Assembly: GCA_011032825.1 (NCBI GenBank)
Contig: JAADJZ010000014.1
Coordinates: 744,001-808,000 of the forward strand
From: Massariosphaeria phaeospora
Taxonomy: Eukaryota > Ascomycota > Dothideomycetes > Pleosporales
DNA: 64,000 nucleotides
Direction of reading: 5' to 3'
Of this stretch, positions 1-9,699 are shown piece by piece; within the stretch, counting starts at the first letter, position 1, and each line of letters begins with the position of its first letter. A program made the position numbers and the translations under genes. The notes under the pieces are model-generated. The model was not told the origin of the DNA, ran no database searches, and was given only the letters and a program-made list of their open reading frames with translations.

Positions 1-232
1 GGTGCAGCTCCTCGGTATGCGCATGCTGCAGGATCTGACCGAGTGAGCGCGGAAAGTAGCGAAGGTTCTGCTGCGAGAAGGTCGACGCGGGCTCGGTGCT
101 GCGGAAGGTGAATGAGGCGAGGAGCGACGATTGGGGCAGCGGCCGCAAGAGGAGGCGCTCGTCGTATTCGGAGCTCGCCGCGGCACCCGCTAGAAGGACA
201 TGGAGAAGCAGGAAGGCGAGAGAAGACAGCAT
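1..232 (-). CDS. GPI16: GPI transamidase subunit GPI16/PIG-T, N-terminal part (cut by window edge)
   Basis: Read from the ATG at 232 down to base 1, the minus strand is open for 77 codons and runs off the window. Residues 1-19 are a hydrophobic signal peptide ending in Ala-rich sequence. The mature part then shows YDERLLLRPLP and, near residue 70, SLGQILQHAHTEELH, the conserved start of the GPI16/PIG-T lumenal domain. In the known family this is a non-catalytic subunit of the ER-membrane GPI transamidase, which attaches GPI anchors to secretory proteins and is disulphide-linked to the catalytic subunit GPI8. About one eighth of the usual protein is present. It is transcribed away from the LUC7-like gene, and the two start codons are only 291 bp apart. 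The upstream CAT at 238-240 is in another frame, so 232 is the best start. I recognise the family from these motifs only; the rest lies outside the window. Confidence 0.85.
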   Translation of the reverse strand, partial: MLSSLAFLLLHVLLAGAAASSEYDERLLLRPLPQSSLLASFTFRSTEPASTFSQQNLRYFPRSLGQILQHAHTEELH

Positions 233-523
233 TGCAGCATTGCAGCCACGGCGCAGCCCAGCGAGTCGAAGTGAGAGTGAGTCTGGGGTCTGGAGAGTGG
301 TTTGGCGGTGCTGAGGGCTGCCGCGGGTCGGTCCGCACGTGATTGGCTGGCTGCTGTCCGATGACTAACGGCGCTGGGATGACTAAGGGCTTGGCGGGGT
401 CACGGCGCGCTTTCTACTTTTGCGGCGGCGGCGCGACCCCATCGCCCCGACACCCACCCACGACGTCTCTGGACTGCCGATCACAGGTGCTACTAACCGC
501 AGCTTCGGTGAGCCTCATTCAGG
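233..523. promoter_or_regulatory. Divergent promoter between GPI16 and LUC7-like genes
   Basis: This 291-bp GC-rich interval separates two start codons on opposite strands and must hold the 5' UTRs and promoters of both genes. I see no clear TATA box. A pyrimidine-rich stretch lies around 430-475 just upstream of the LUC7-like start. Longer open frames that cross it (for example 96-342) resemble nothing and overlap the GPI16 coding strand, so they are not called. Confidence 0.6.
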
Positions 524-1490
524 ATGGCTGCCGCAGAGACTCGCAGGCTGCTCCGTACGTACTGCCCGTGCTGCAATCCTCGCTGCGGACCGCTGTTGTT
601 AACCGTCCGCCAGAGCAGCTCATGGGCGAAGAGCTCATGTCTGGCACCGACGCGCGCGCCCCCCAGCTGATCATCACCGACTCCCGCGTCTGTCGCTCGT
701 ACCTGGTCGGAAACTGTCCCCACGACCTTTTCACCAATACGAAGCAAGACTTCGGCCAATGCCCCAAGCACCACAGCGAAGGGCTTAAGACCGAGTATCA
801 AGAGGCATCAGACGAACAGAAGCGCAAGTGGGGCTTCGAGTTTGACTATCTCCGCGATATGCAGAAGCACGTCGACGAGTGCAACCGCCGCATTAACACT
901 GCCCAGCTTCGCCTAGAGAAGACGCCCGAGGAGATGCGCCAAACCAACGCCATGGTCCGTCCAACAGAATATCGCGTCTAGTCAATTAGGTGCTAACACT
1001 CACACAGCTAAAATCCATTGACACCCTCACGAAGTCCATCGAGGCTGGTCTAAAAGAAGTCAAGCTCATGGGCGAGGAGGGCATGGTAAACTTAGCTGTC
1101 CAAGAATACTACGCTGTTCAGCAGAAGATGGCCTTGAAGGCAGACGATGAGCAGAGGCTAAAGACGCTGTCAGACACTGGAGGACCGTCGGGACACCAGA
1201 AGCTGCAAGTTTGCGACGTGTGCGGCGCTTACCTCAGCCGTCTCGACAATGACCGACGCCTAGCGGACCACTTCTACGGCAAGATGCACCTTGGTTTCGC
1301 GACCATGCGCAAGTCGTACGAGACCTTGCAGAAAGAGTTGCGGGATCGTCAGCCACCGCGCGACTCGTACCATTCGGCGGGTGACCACGGCATGAACGGT
1401 TCACGAGGTGGAGGTGGCTATGGCGGCGGAGGCTATGGTGGAGGTGGCCGCGGACGTCGTGGTACTCGAGGTCGCAGGGGTGGCTGGTGA
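524..1490 (+). CDS. LUC7: LUC7-like U1 snRNP-associated splicing factor (3 exons)
   Basis: Exons are 524-554, 614-954 and 1008-1490, giving 284 aa. Intron 1 (555-613, GTACGT...CAG) and intron 2 (955-1007, GTCCGT...CAG, with a perfect TGCTAAC branch site at 991-997) are inferred from signals and protein continuity. The N-terminus reads RRLLQQLMGEELM, the family's QLMG motif. Residues 37-64 form the CCCH zinc finger (C37, C45, C60, H63/H64); a coiled-coil-like helix follows; CDVCGAYLSRLDNDRRLADH is the second (C2H2) finger. The C-terminus is an RGG-like Gly/Arg tail (about residues 250-284), shorter than the RS tail of animal LUC7L. Known role: U1 snRNP component that stabilises 5' splice-site recognition in the nucleus. 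The ATG at 524 is preferred because it restores the family N-terminus; the longer open frame from 343 runs through intron 1. Length and motif order are normal. Confidence 0.93.
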
Positions 1491-2677
1491 ACAATACCCG
1501 GCTTGCTTTCCAAGGTGTGTGTTTATCTATCGACCATTTATCGAAAGGCCAGACTTACCGCAGAACAACTTTAGATTCGGATCTTCTTGACCAATTAGCC
1601 ATCGATCTGGGAGGAAGCTACTTTGGATGATTAGTCATCGGTGTAAGGAGCAGCGACGTTGGATGATATCCGTTGAGGCAAACTGCTTGCACTCTAGAAA
1701 TATACAACAAGTACGCAACACTACGATACAGTTGATGCATCTCTAACGTGGTCTGAATAGCGGTAGCGTACAAGGTTGGGAGGTTTAATGCCACCGCATC
1801 ACTTGGGTAAAATTGTATGATGCTGTTAGCACAGGCAAGTTGATTCCTCTGATTTGAGACCATGCATAACCCTGTATAACCTCGCCGGCCTCTATACCAG
1901 GTTAGTCGTATGTATCTGGCTATTAGATTGACGTGCTTTGAGGACAGCTAGGCTTTCGGGTCTGCTCAACCTTATCTATCCCTCTTGGGAAAATACTCCG
2001 AGCGACTGTGTGCGTGCAAAGACGACGTAAGCGCCGAGACATCACCCTAATGGGGAGTTATCTCAAAAACGGCGTATAGATCTCTTAGAAGACTTGATTC
2101 CATCATTCGTGGAATCCTCGTCTAGTATCCTAGGGAGCCTCATTTGTATACAGCGAAGATGGTGCATGGGAGTAACATCTCTACCGAGCTCCCTGATGAG
2201 TACCAATTCAATTGGTCAATTGAAGTCGTTCAGTTATTGCTGACTATGCTGACTACCTGTTAACATCAAACGCAACAGATATTATTCGCAGCAAATACTC
2301 GATTCCGGAGGCTGCGTACGCACGGGCAATCTCATGCGATTTTTGGAAGAAACTATAGGTCCGAGTACTTTTTGCAGCACGGTTCGGAAGCTGAAGTTGG
2401 CCCAAGAACCATGGAACGGCAATGCGCCCTTGCGGAAAAGAGGCTGACAGAGGGCCACGTTTGTAGAATCTTATCAACCTAATCTTCCCTGTCCACCGGA
2501 CCTACTAAGAATGCAACGCGGCAAAGACATGTGTTGCAGTTCCCATTGCTCATACCAATCTCCCTTGGAGGCAAGAACCAGGCTCTGATGTAAGGGTTGG
2601 ATTTTGTATAATGCCATAAACTTGTCCTACTTTCTCCTTCAACCTTCGGTATCCTTGTGATACTCACCACATCTATC
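1491..2677. other. Intergenic region, no convincing gene
   Basis: This 1.2-kb stretch between convergent-side and tandem genes holds the LUC7-like 3' UTR and the aspartic-protease promoter. Short open frames on the minus strand (1618-1863, 2253-2477) are not recognisable. The frame at 2253-2477 contains EIARAYAASG, which recalls the start of a short-chain dehydrogenase, and the DNA at 2310-2365 resembles a piece of degenerate repeat at about 18960-19010. It may be an old insertion scar, but I cannot confirm this. No tRNA was recognised. Confidence 0.5.
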
Positions 2678-4444
2678 ATGTACATGCTCACGGTCGTTGC
2701 ATTCCTGTCTGCGTTCGTTTCGGCATTGGAACGCAAGGCCGCGGCCCCAATCGCTGGTACCTACTACAAAGCTCAGAGCAAAGAGACACCATTTTAACTT
2801 CACAGTCACCCCCCACGTCCTCAAGCTCGTCGCGGCACCCCACGGTCACCCTGTTGCCCCTTCCACCAAACACCTCGCCCGCCGCCGCGAGTCTAAAACT
2901 CGACGACAAGATGACGCGCCTACAGAAGACACTTCACCCTCCAGCAATCTTCCTCTCCCCCTTCACCAAGCCCTCCTCACCCTCGGCGGTCGCATCTACA
3001 TGACCACTGTAACCCTCGGCTCGCGCCCCTATACTCTCGTCATCGACACCGGCTCCTCAGACACCTGGATCGCATCCTCCGCCTTCCAATGCATATCCCC
3101 GCTAACTCGGGACCTCCTCCCTCAGTCCTCATGTGGCTTTGGCGATTTGTACATGCCCGAAGTTTCAGATACATACACTAACATCAGCACGCATAGTTTC
3201 AACGTTAATTATGCGGATGGCGAGTTTCTGTCTGGGGAGATGGGTTGGGAGGAGTTGGGCATCGGAACGGGGGTGGGAGGAGCGGTTTTGGGGGGTGGGG
3301 ATGCTGTCCGGGGAGATAGTGGAGGGGGATTGAGAGTGAATCAGACGATCGGGGTGGTGACGACTGGGTACTGGATGGGCGATCGAACTAGCAGTGGGTT
3401 GATGGGGCTGGCGTACTCGACGCTCGCATCCAATTTCCGAAGCATGAATTACACGAGCATCATCTTCACACTGTAAGCACCAAAAAATATCTATTTCTAC
3501 CCCCTTTGGTCCGCGTTCCTCCGTACTCACCAAGCTAACACGTGTACAGCTTCAAGGACCCCTCCCTCCCCGCGCTCTTCTCCCTTGCGCTCTCGCGCCC
3601 CACCCCCGCGTCCCCCATCGCCGGCGGCTTGCTAGCTATCGGCGGCATCCCAGATGTGCCGCATGACAACGACTTTGCTATCGTGCCGATAAACCCGATC
3701 TTCGATGATATATATGCGTTCTATGCGATTCCCGTGGACGGCTTCGATATTTCTATGCCGAACAAAACGGCTGCCGGGCCACGCACGAAGCGGGATGGAG
3801 AAGAGGGGTGGGACACGCCCGAGGGAGGTGACGGGGTGGCTGATTTGGATGAGGATGAAGAAGCGGAGGTAGATATGGATGAGAGCGAGGATGAGGTTCA
3901 GGAAGAGCGGAATCAAGAGCTAAGTCAGGAGCAAGACCAGACCCAAGATCAACCGCAGAACGAAACCGCGCCCCTAACCACCCAAAACGACACCGACACC
4001 GACCCCCTCCCCCAATCCTTCTCCCAATACAAGAATTACCCCGTCTCCATGATCGTCGACTCAGGCGCAACCCTCAACTACTTCCCCGACGCCGTCGCCT
4101 CGGCCATCGCCAACGCCTTCTCCCCGCCCGCCACCTACTCCGTAGCTCTTAACATCTACACCGTGCCGTGCACGGCACTCGCGCCGCGCGTCGGCGTCAT
4201 CATCGCGGGCAAGACCTTCTTCATCCACGAGGCGGACCTGATGGACCGCGCTGTGGTCGTGGAACTCGGCCCGAAAAAGGATATCGGGGGTGGCCTTACG
4301 CAGCGCGAGAGGAGGTGCATGGTGGCGATGCAGATGCAGCGTGAGGCGGATGCGGTGCTGGGGGATGCGTGGTTGAAGGGCGTTTTGGCAGTGTTCGATT
4401 TGGGGAGGGATGAGATGCGGTTTGCAGGGAGGGAAGAGCATTAG
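2678..4444 (+). CDS. Secreted pepsin-like aspartic protease (family A1) with acidic insertion, 3 exons
   Basis: Exons 2678-2756, 2806-3472 and 3550-4444 give 546 aa. Intron 1 is 2757-2805 (GTACCT...CAG) and intron 2 is 3473-3549 (GTAAGC...CAG, with GCTAAC upstream of the acceptor). Starting at 2678 adds a signal peptide (about residues 1-16) that the later in-frame ATG lacks. A basic propeptide with RRR and RR sites (about residues 46-58) follows. The first catalytic Asp is D107 in VIDTGSSDTW, the second D419 in IVDSGATLNYF, both intact, so an active A1 endopeptidase is likely. Between the lobes, about residues 326-407, lies an extremely acidic Glu/Asp/Gln-rich insertion (for example DLDEDEEAEVDMDESEDEVQEE) preceded by a KR site. 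The C-terminus ends in REEH with no evident GPI signal or membrane helix. Known family role: extracellular or vacuolar protein degradation. The insertion could be excised to give a two-chain enzyme (inference). Confidence 0.88.
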
Positions 4445-5085
4445 ATTGATGGAGGGGCAGGGGTTATGTCACGGTTTTGTTTTGGTTTGGTTTGGTTTGG
4501 TGTAAGAGAGCTGGTCATTGTTTGTATTCTGCTTTTTGCGTTTTGCATCTGCTCACGTCTAGTACGCTTTCCCACGGTCTACTTCTGTACACTGCTAGTT
4601 CCTTCGTAGCCTGATCGTACATCCGGCACCCCTGGAATCCGAGTGCCGCAACAACGCGAAGGATAGAGAAAGTGTGTCCGAGACCAGCTGATCTGCGTAA
4701 CGATCCCAGGCTTTCTCGCTTCATTCATCGGTAACACTAGCCTCGACACCGAATCCGACTTCGGCGAAAATGTCCAGTGTTTGCTGATAAGATTTTCGTG
4801 CCCGGTTTGTATTTTCCGGGAGGCTGGAGCGCGGATGCGGCATCTATACCAGTAGCTGTTTCTCGGGGGCGTGAGTCAAGAATCAAGGGCGATTCCTTGT
4901 AGGGTGTCCTGGAGGTAGAGGAAATGGGACGCTGGGCGCTGCATTGCGTCCATGTCGTTCTTTATGTAGTGAAAAGGGACAACGTCTCGTTTTGTGTGTT
5001 ACTTCTAACATTCGTTGTTTGCTCGATTACGCTCCGGAGCCAGAACTGGGTGCCGTATATTGTCCATTTTGCTGTGACTGACGTC
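4445..5085. other. Intergenic region between convergent genes, with short TTTGG repeat
   Basis: Two genes converge here, so both 3' UTRs lie in this interval. A TTTGG pentamer is repeated four times at 4481-4500, just downstream of the protease stop. A 40-codon minus-strand frame (4843-4721) reads like normal protein (contains YQQTLDIFAEVGFGVEAS) but has no recognised family and no supporting exon, so it is not called. Plus-strand frame 4924-5208 runs into the opposite-strand gene and looks like a shadow. Confidence 0.5.
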
Positions 5086-6136
5086 TCATTCGTGACCATC
5101 GTATCCGCGGAAGCTTTCACAAGGCAGATAATTGTTTTCGACGAATGCAGAGGCGAACCGCAAGCCGTAGACGCTCTTCCACTCTCGCTCTTCAGAGAAA
5201 GGATATAGGTGCGCACGTACGGTGCCTTTGACCGGCTCGATGCCATTTGGCGACGTCGTGACTGACGTATTGAACAATCTGATCATGTTGTCGCATGTCT
5301 TTGCGTCTGCAAACGTAGGCTGGTTGGTAAAGTTCTTGAAGAAGTCGAGCGGGAATATTTCCTTCTCGGTGGACGAGAATAGAGTGGTGAGAGATGCGGC
5401 GCCAGCTTCCGCACTGCGTGCACCGAAATAGCTCGTACCCGGCCTCTTTGAGTTGGGCACTACGCGGTAAGCGTCACATTGAGGTTCAAAGGCAGCCGGG
5501 AAGACCTTGGTGCCGTATTCTATCGCTCCGTTCAGGGCGATGTCGTGACCCGCGGTCATGAGGAGGGATGGCGCCCATTTGAACGATGTTTGGTTATCGT
5601 TGAGCAGATCAACAAACGGGAACTCGATACCAGTGCGCTGTCAACGTTAGAATCAGAGCGGCATAGCAGAGATACTGTCTTACAGTGAAATCGGGAATTA
5701 GGTAGCCAAACGCCTGAACTTCGTGGTCGTGTACGGCTTGTACAATCGCCGGGTACATGCCCCTGGGAAAGTCTGGCAGCAGTGACCGGTACACATGTTC
5801 GAGGATGCCATATTGTGGTGGGATAAGCTGCCGGGCGAGCTTTAGAGAGATCGGGAGAACAGCGACAGTTCCGTTGAGGACGCCCGTTGCGTTGTTGGGG
5901 TAGAGTGATGCGATTGGATTTGGTTGGTCAACCGACGTGCATGACTGGACATGTCTCTCAGCAGCCATTGGGAAATAGCTGGAGAATGCATATCTCAGAA
6001 CAAGCAACGACCCAAAAGAGAAAAGAAAATAGTGCAGGACAGAGTGCTTGACCTGCATCTTGGGATGGCGAAGGCTGATGATGGCAAAGATGGGATGGCA
6101 GAGGAGCGCAACGTCGAGATAAGTCTGGGAAAACAT
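5086..6136 (-). CDS. Membrane-anchored conserved fungal protein, possibly acetoacetate-decarboxylase-like fold (2 exons)
   Basis: Exon 1 is 6136-5684 and exon 2 is 5637-5086. The 46-bp intron (5683-5638) begins GTAAGA and ends TTGACAG with a CTAAC branch-like site; splicing in phase 0 joins DFT to RTGIEFPFVDLL. The product is 334 aa from the first ATG. An in-frame ATG at 6058 would give 308 aa with a cleaner signal anchor (KHSVLHYFLFSFGSLLVLRY), so the start is uncertain. One hydrophobic segment near the N-terminus is followed by a soluble domain with several N-glycosylation sequons (NAT, NGT, NQT, NFT), which suggests a lumenal or extracellular domain. The segment GTVAVLPISLKLARQLIPPQYGIL and the later SLLMTAGHD recall fungal hypothetical proteins related to the acetoacetate decarboxylase superfamily; this is from memory of the family and tentative. 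No catalytic lysine was identified. A TATA-like TATAAAAGG lies on the plus strand at about 6168. Confidence 0.75.
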
Positions 6137-6961
6137 GTTGTATTAAGAATAGATTCGATAGCGCAATATAAAAGGAAACGGAAGGTCTAAAAGACAGAGA
6201 TGGCGATCCGCGTATATATTGTGTACCAGTACTCGGATACGCCATGTGCCGCGCCACGGACTTACCGTCTCACCACTCAATGGAAGATCCAGTCCCCTCA
6301 CGGGAACAACAGCCCCGAGGACGAGCGTCAGCGGGAAGAACATTCTGCGACGACGCCAGTGGACGTGCTTGAGATGCGGTGGAAAGCAAAGCTCCGAGCG
6401 CGTCGCCTGCAATTGGAGAACGCGTTGCGCTGTTGCGTGATTCTTGGGGCCGCGCGATGCGCTCAGACAGCCACAAATGGCGATATCTAGCCTTGCCGAC
6501 TGGAGCTGCTCTTTCGGAGGGGTTTTGCGCAAAGCAAGCGTGTATAGTTGCCGGCGACAGCTGCTCAGAGGCAGAGCATGTGTCAGGAAGAGTTTCAACG
6601 GCAAGCGGTCTTCCGGGACGCAGATCGGTGCATGTGATCCTCCACGCTAGGCCGCATCGACGCGGCAGCAAGAACTTCTGAGCCAGCCTCTTCTTTCTGT
6701 CCAACACACGACACGACGACAAGTTTCCTTCGGCCTTCATCAGGGCATTGGTTTGCATGTGTTGTGGATATCCACTGGAGGAGAGCGCCGCACACTTGAT
6801 TAGACTACTGCTTAGAATAGACGCCTTACAGATTCATTGCGCATTGTAAAGGTATGTAAAGGTATCTTAACGCCTTGTGTAAAATACTCAATTCTCTCTA
6901 TTTCTTACGCAACGCTCTCTGTAGTCTTGAATTTCTTTGTTTACTTTAGTTGTTTTATAAT
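6137..6961. other. Promoter region and transition to AT-rich compartment
   Basis: Bases 6137-6790 have the composition of the gene-rich side and carry the upstream region of the minus-strand gene that ends at 5086. Open frames of up to 162 codons (6758-6270, minus) overlap others on both strands and show no recognisable domain, so I do not call them. From about 6835 the sequence turns AT-rich. Bases 6954-6961 are the left copy of the 8-bp duplication TTTATAAT flanking the next element. Confidence 0.5.
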
Positions 6962-7432
6962 GGCAGACCATCAGCGGCATTTCAAACGCCGTCGGCGGAA
7001 CCCCAGTTTTCCCCTAACTTCACACTAGATTATCTCTATGAATTTTGATCTGATTCTTATAATTCCTAAGCCAAATTAAAGAGCTCGTAAAGGCGCACAT
7101 TTTCCATATACTACATAAAATTCTATCTTCTGCCGTTCAAAAGTTATTCTTAGGTGAAGTAGGTGACTTTTAGTGAGCAGTATAGCCATCCCATGTACCC
7201 CGCTTCCATCTGATCTTTTCTCTAAAGTCACCTACTTCACCTAAGAATAACTTTTGAACGGCAGAAGATAGAATTTTATGTAGTATATGGAAAATGTGCG
7301 CCTTTACGAGCTCTTTAATTTGGCTTAGGAATTATAAGAATCAGATCAAAATTCATAGAGATAATCTAGTGTGAAGTTAGGGGAAAACTGGGGTTCCGCC
7401 GACGGCGTTTGGAGTGCCGCTGATAGTCTGCC
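6962..7432. mobile_element. Foldback MITE, hAT-like (8-bp target duplication)
   Basis: Two inverted arms of about 209 bp (6962-7170 and 7224-7432) flank a 53-bp loop. The tips read GGCAGACCATCAGCGGCA on the left and, reverse-complemented, GGCAGACTATCAGCGGCA on the right. The flanks are TTTATAAT at 6954-6961 and TTTATAAT at 7433-7440, a perfect 8-bp duplication, the length made by hAT transposases. No coding capacity is present. The arms differ at only a few positions and keep GC-rich stretches, unlike the neighbouring DNA, so the element is young or too short to be hit by RIP. The transposase that moves it is not in this window. Confidence 0.88.
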
Positions 7433-7556
7433 TTTATAATTAGCACTCTAACACAAATCACCGCACTAAAAAGATTTAATAGAGAATACTTTTAGCTTTG
7501 CAGCTTTAGTATTTAAATACACAAGCAGAAATAGAGAATAAAGCAAACAAAGTCTA

Positions 7557-7965
7557 TGTTACGATCTAGGTTCCACCAAGCGAGGCTACGCCGGTTTATC
7601 AAAGAACACCAAGCTTACTAAGCACCTACGACCCGAAGTCTATGTGTTAGCAAGATCACGTAACAGTCTACGAGTTCTAAAGAGTTTCAAACGACTTTGA
7701 AACTCTAGAACGTCTAAGACTTTTAGGATCTCTAGGACAGGCTTAGTATATAGTTAAAACAATAAACCTTTATAGCTTATCGTTTTCAATCTTAATTACT
7801 TAAGTTGACTTTTACTTTGACTTTTATACTCTTTGCAGAACGAAGCTTGCTACTGCCTTAGTATTAAACGCTATACAACTTTCTTTAGTCTATTAAACTT
7901 ACTTATTTCCCAAGAACTAACCTAAGCTTAATAAACAACTTTTCTAAGTCCGCTTAGCCTTTACA
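7557..7965 (+). repeat. 5' LTR of element O
   Basis: The sequence begins TGTTACGATC and ends TTTACA (TG...CA). It matches 13626-14034 over its whole 409-bp length with mostly C/T and G/A differences. The 5' copy keeps more GC (for example CCACC and CCCGAAG) than the 3' copy. Confidence 0.93.
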
Positions 7966-7999
7966 TATTAAAAACCTTTAAGATAAGTAATACTTTGAT

Positions 8000-8880
8000 A
8001 ACTACTTTTTCTTATACTCGTACTAGCGGTACGAAGGTAGCGAAGCTCGACTTCTACTATAGAGATTGCTTAAAGCTAGAGAACTAGTTACTCTAGTTTA
8101 ACTTTTTCTTTAAGTTTGAAAATAACTATGTTAACGACATTAACAAGGCATTTTTAATAGCTTTTTACATAAGAGAAATAGCTTTTAAGTAAGTTTAACT
8201 CTACTTAAAGAAGTACTTAGATAGCGACAACAATAAAAATATAATTACACGCATGTTCAAAAATCGCGCTGTGTTTAAAAACAAACTGCAACAATTTTAC
8301 GCGATCGCTAACAAGCCTGCTATTGCAAAAAAAACTATTTAACAAATGCGCTAGACTAAGTTAGCTAGAAACTACGCTAACTTGTTTTAACAGTACTCTA
8401 TTTAAACTAACTAAAACAACAAGGCACTTATGCGCATGTACAAGCAAAGGCTAAAAAATAACGTTAAAGCAAAACTAATGCGCTTTAGAGCAGCTACAGA
8501 CACCTTAAGCAATTTAATTAAAAAATTAATTTGCTTCGACAATAAGTTGTACGAACTCGCAATTAAAACGCGAGCTAAAGCAAAGGTCTACGTACTAAAG
8601 AGCAACAAGAGTTATACACTTAACACTAGTTAGCGCTAAGTACAAACGCAACACCTACGCTTAACAAGTATATACAACTTAGCCTAAAAATATAAACTTA
8701 TACACTTCAACAACTTCAACAAAAGCAAACTAATTAACAAACAATTAAAGTATAGTAAAGAAACAAAAACTTGCTATAATTGTAGCAAACTAAGCTACAT
8801 CTCTAGCAACTGTTATTAAAAGAACAAAGTTGTTTAACAGTTAAACGTACTGTCTAATGCCACGAGTAGTATTAATAAAA
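8000..8880 (+). pseudogene. Element O gag relic with CCHC zinc knuckle
   Basis: Gag-type capsid sequence is readable in one plus-strand frame with stops. The longest open piece (8430-8633, 67 codons) contains KAKLMRFRAATDTLSNLIKK and LYELAIKTR, typical of the gypsy gag C-terminal capsid region. At 8772-8813 a zinc knuckle reads CYNCSKLSYISSNC. The spacing C-x2-C-x4-x-x4-C is preserved, but the expected His is Tyr and the expected Gly residues are Ser, all explained by C:G to T:A changes. Confidence 0.8.
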
Positions 8881-9699
8881 AATAAAAAGTAATTACTTTT
8901 ATAGATGTTAAGAATTAGAGAGAATAGTTGCCTAAAAGAATAGGTTTAGCTAAAAGAAAATTGCTTTGCAACGATACCAACTCTTTGATAGACAAAAAAT
9001 ACGAGTTACTAGATAAGCAACTAAACCTACTAAATTCTACGAAACATAGAGATTAGATTACTAGAAAAAAACGAGTACAAAGAATTTATTAATCTAATAC
9101 TTTACTCTAAGACAATGTACTCGATTACAACAAAGTAGTGTAGAAATATTTTAACAAGCTCAACCAATAGCTTACAAAGAAAAACAAACAAGAAATCTAT
9201 TAAAAGCTCAAAAAAACAAAACGCTTTAAAGAAAACATTTTACTTTTAAATTTAAACGAATTGGCTACTAAGAAACACTAGCACGATAAAGTAGCGAGAG
9301 AATCTTAACAATGCTTTAAAAAAAACGTAACGACGCAAACTTCTACAAACTACAGTACTACCTAGACTACTAAAATCTAGAACACGCGAAAATGTTATAG
9401 ACAATGTGCTTTTACAACTACTATTTTACTTATTACTCTAACAAGCAAAGCACAAAATAGTACTTTAAAAGAAAAAGCTAATTTTGCTTTTAAAAATAGT
9501 TTGAATGCAAGGACAATACTTGCGAATACTATTTATAAAACAAACGCAACACACTATACTTCCTTAGCAAAAACAACTTAGCAAAACTACTTGCAATGCA
9601 AATGCTTGTAAACGATAACTGTACTTAGGCTTAATAGCAAACCTGCCTACACTCTAACTGCGCACAATATTAGACTTTCAAGAAAGTTAACAAATTTAG

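Noticed and set aside
96..342. Plus-strand open frames over the first 340 bases
   Set aside because: They overlap the GPI16 coding strand and the shared promoter; their sequence is Arg/Ser-rich and matches nothing.
493..801. Minus-strand open frame opposite LUC7 exon 2
   Set aside because: It is a shadow of a well-supported gene on the other strand.
6143..6758. Minus- and plus-strand open frames upstream of the membrane-anchored protein gene
   Set aside because: Several overlapping frames on both strands with no domain, no splice-supported continuity and no codon signal.
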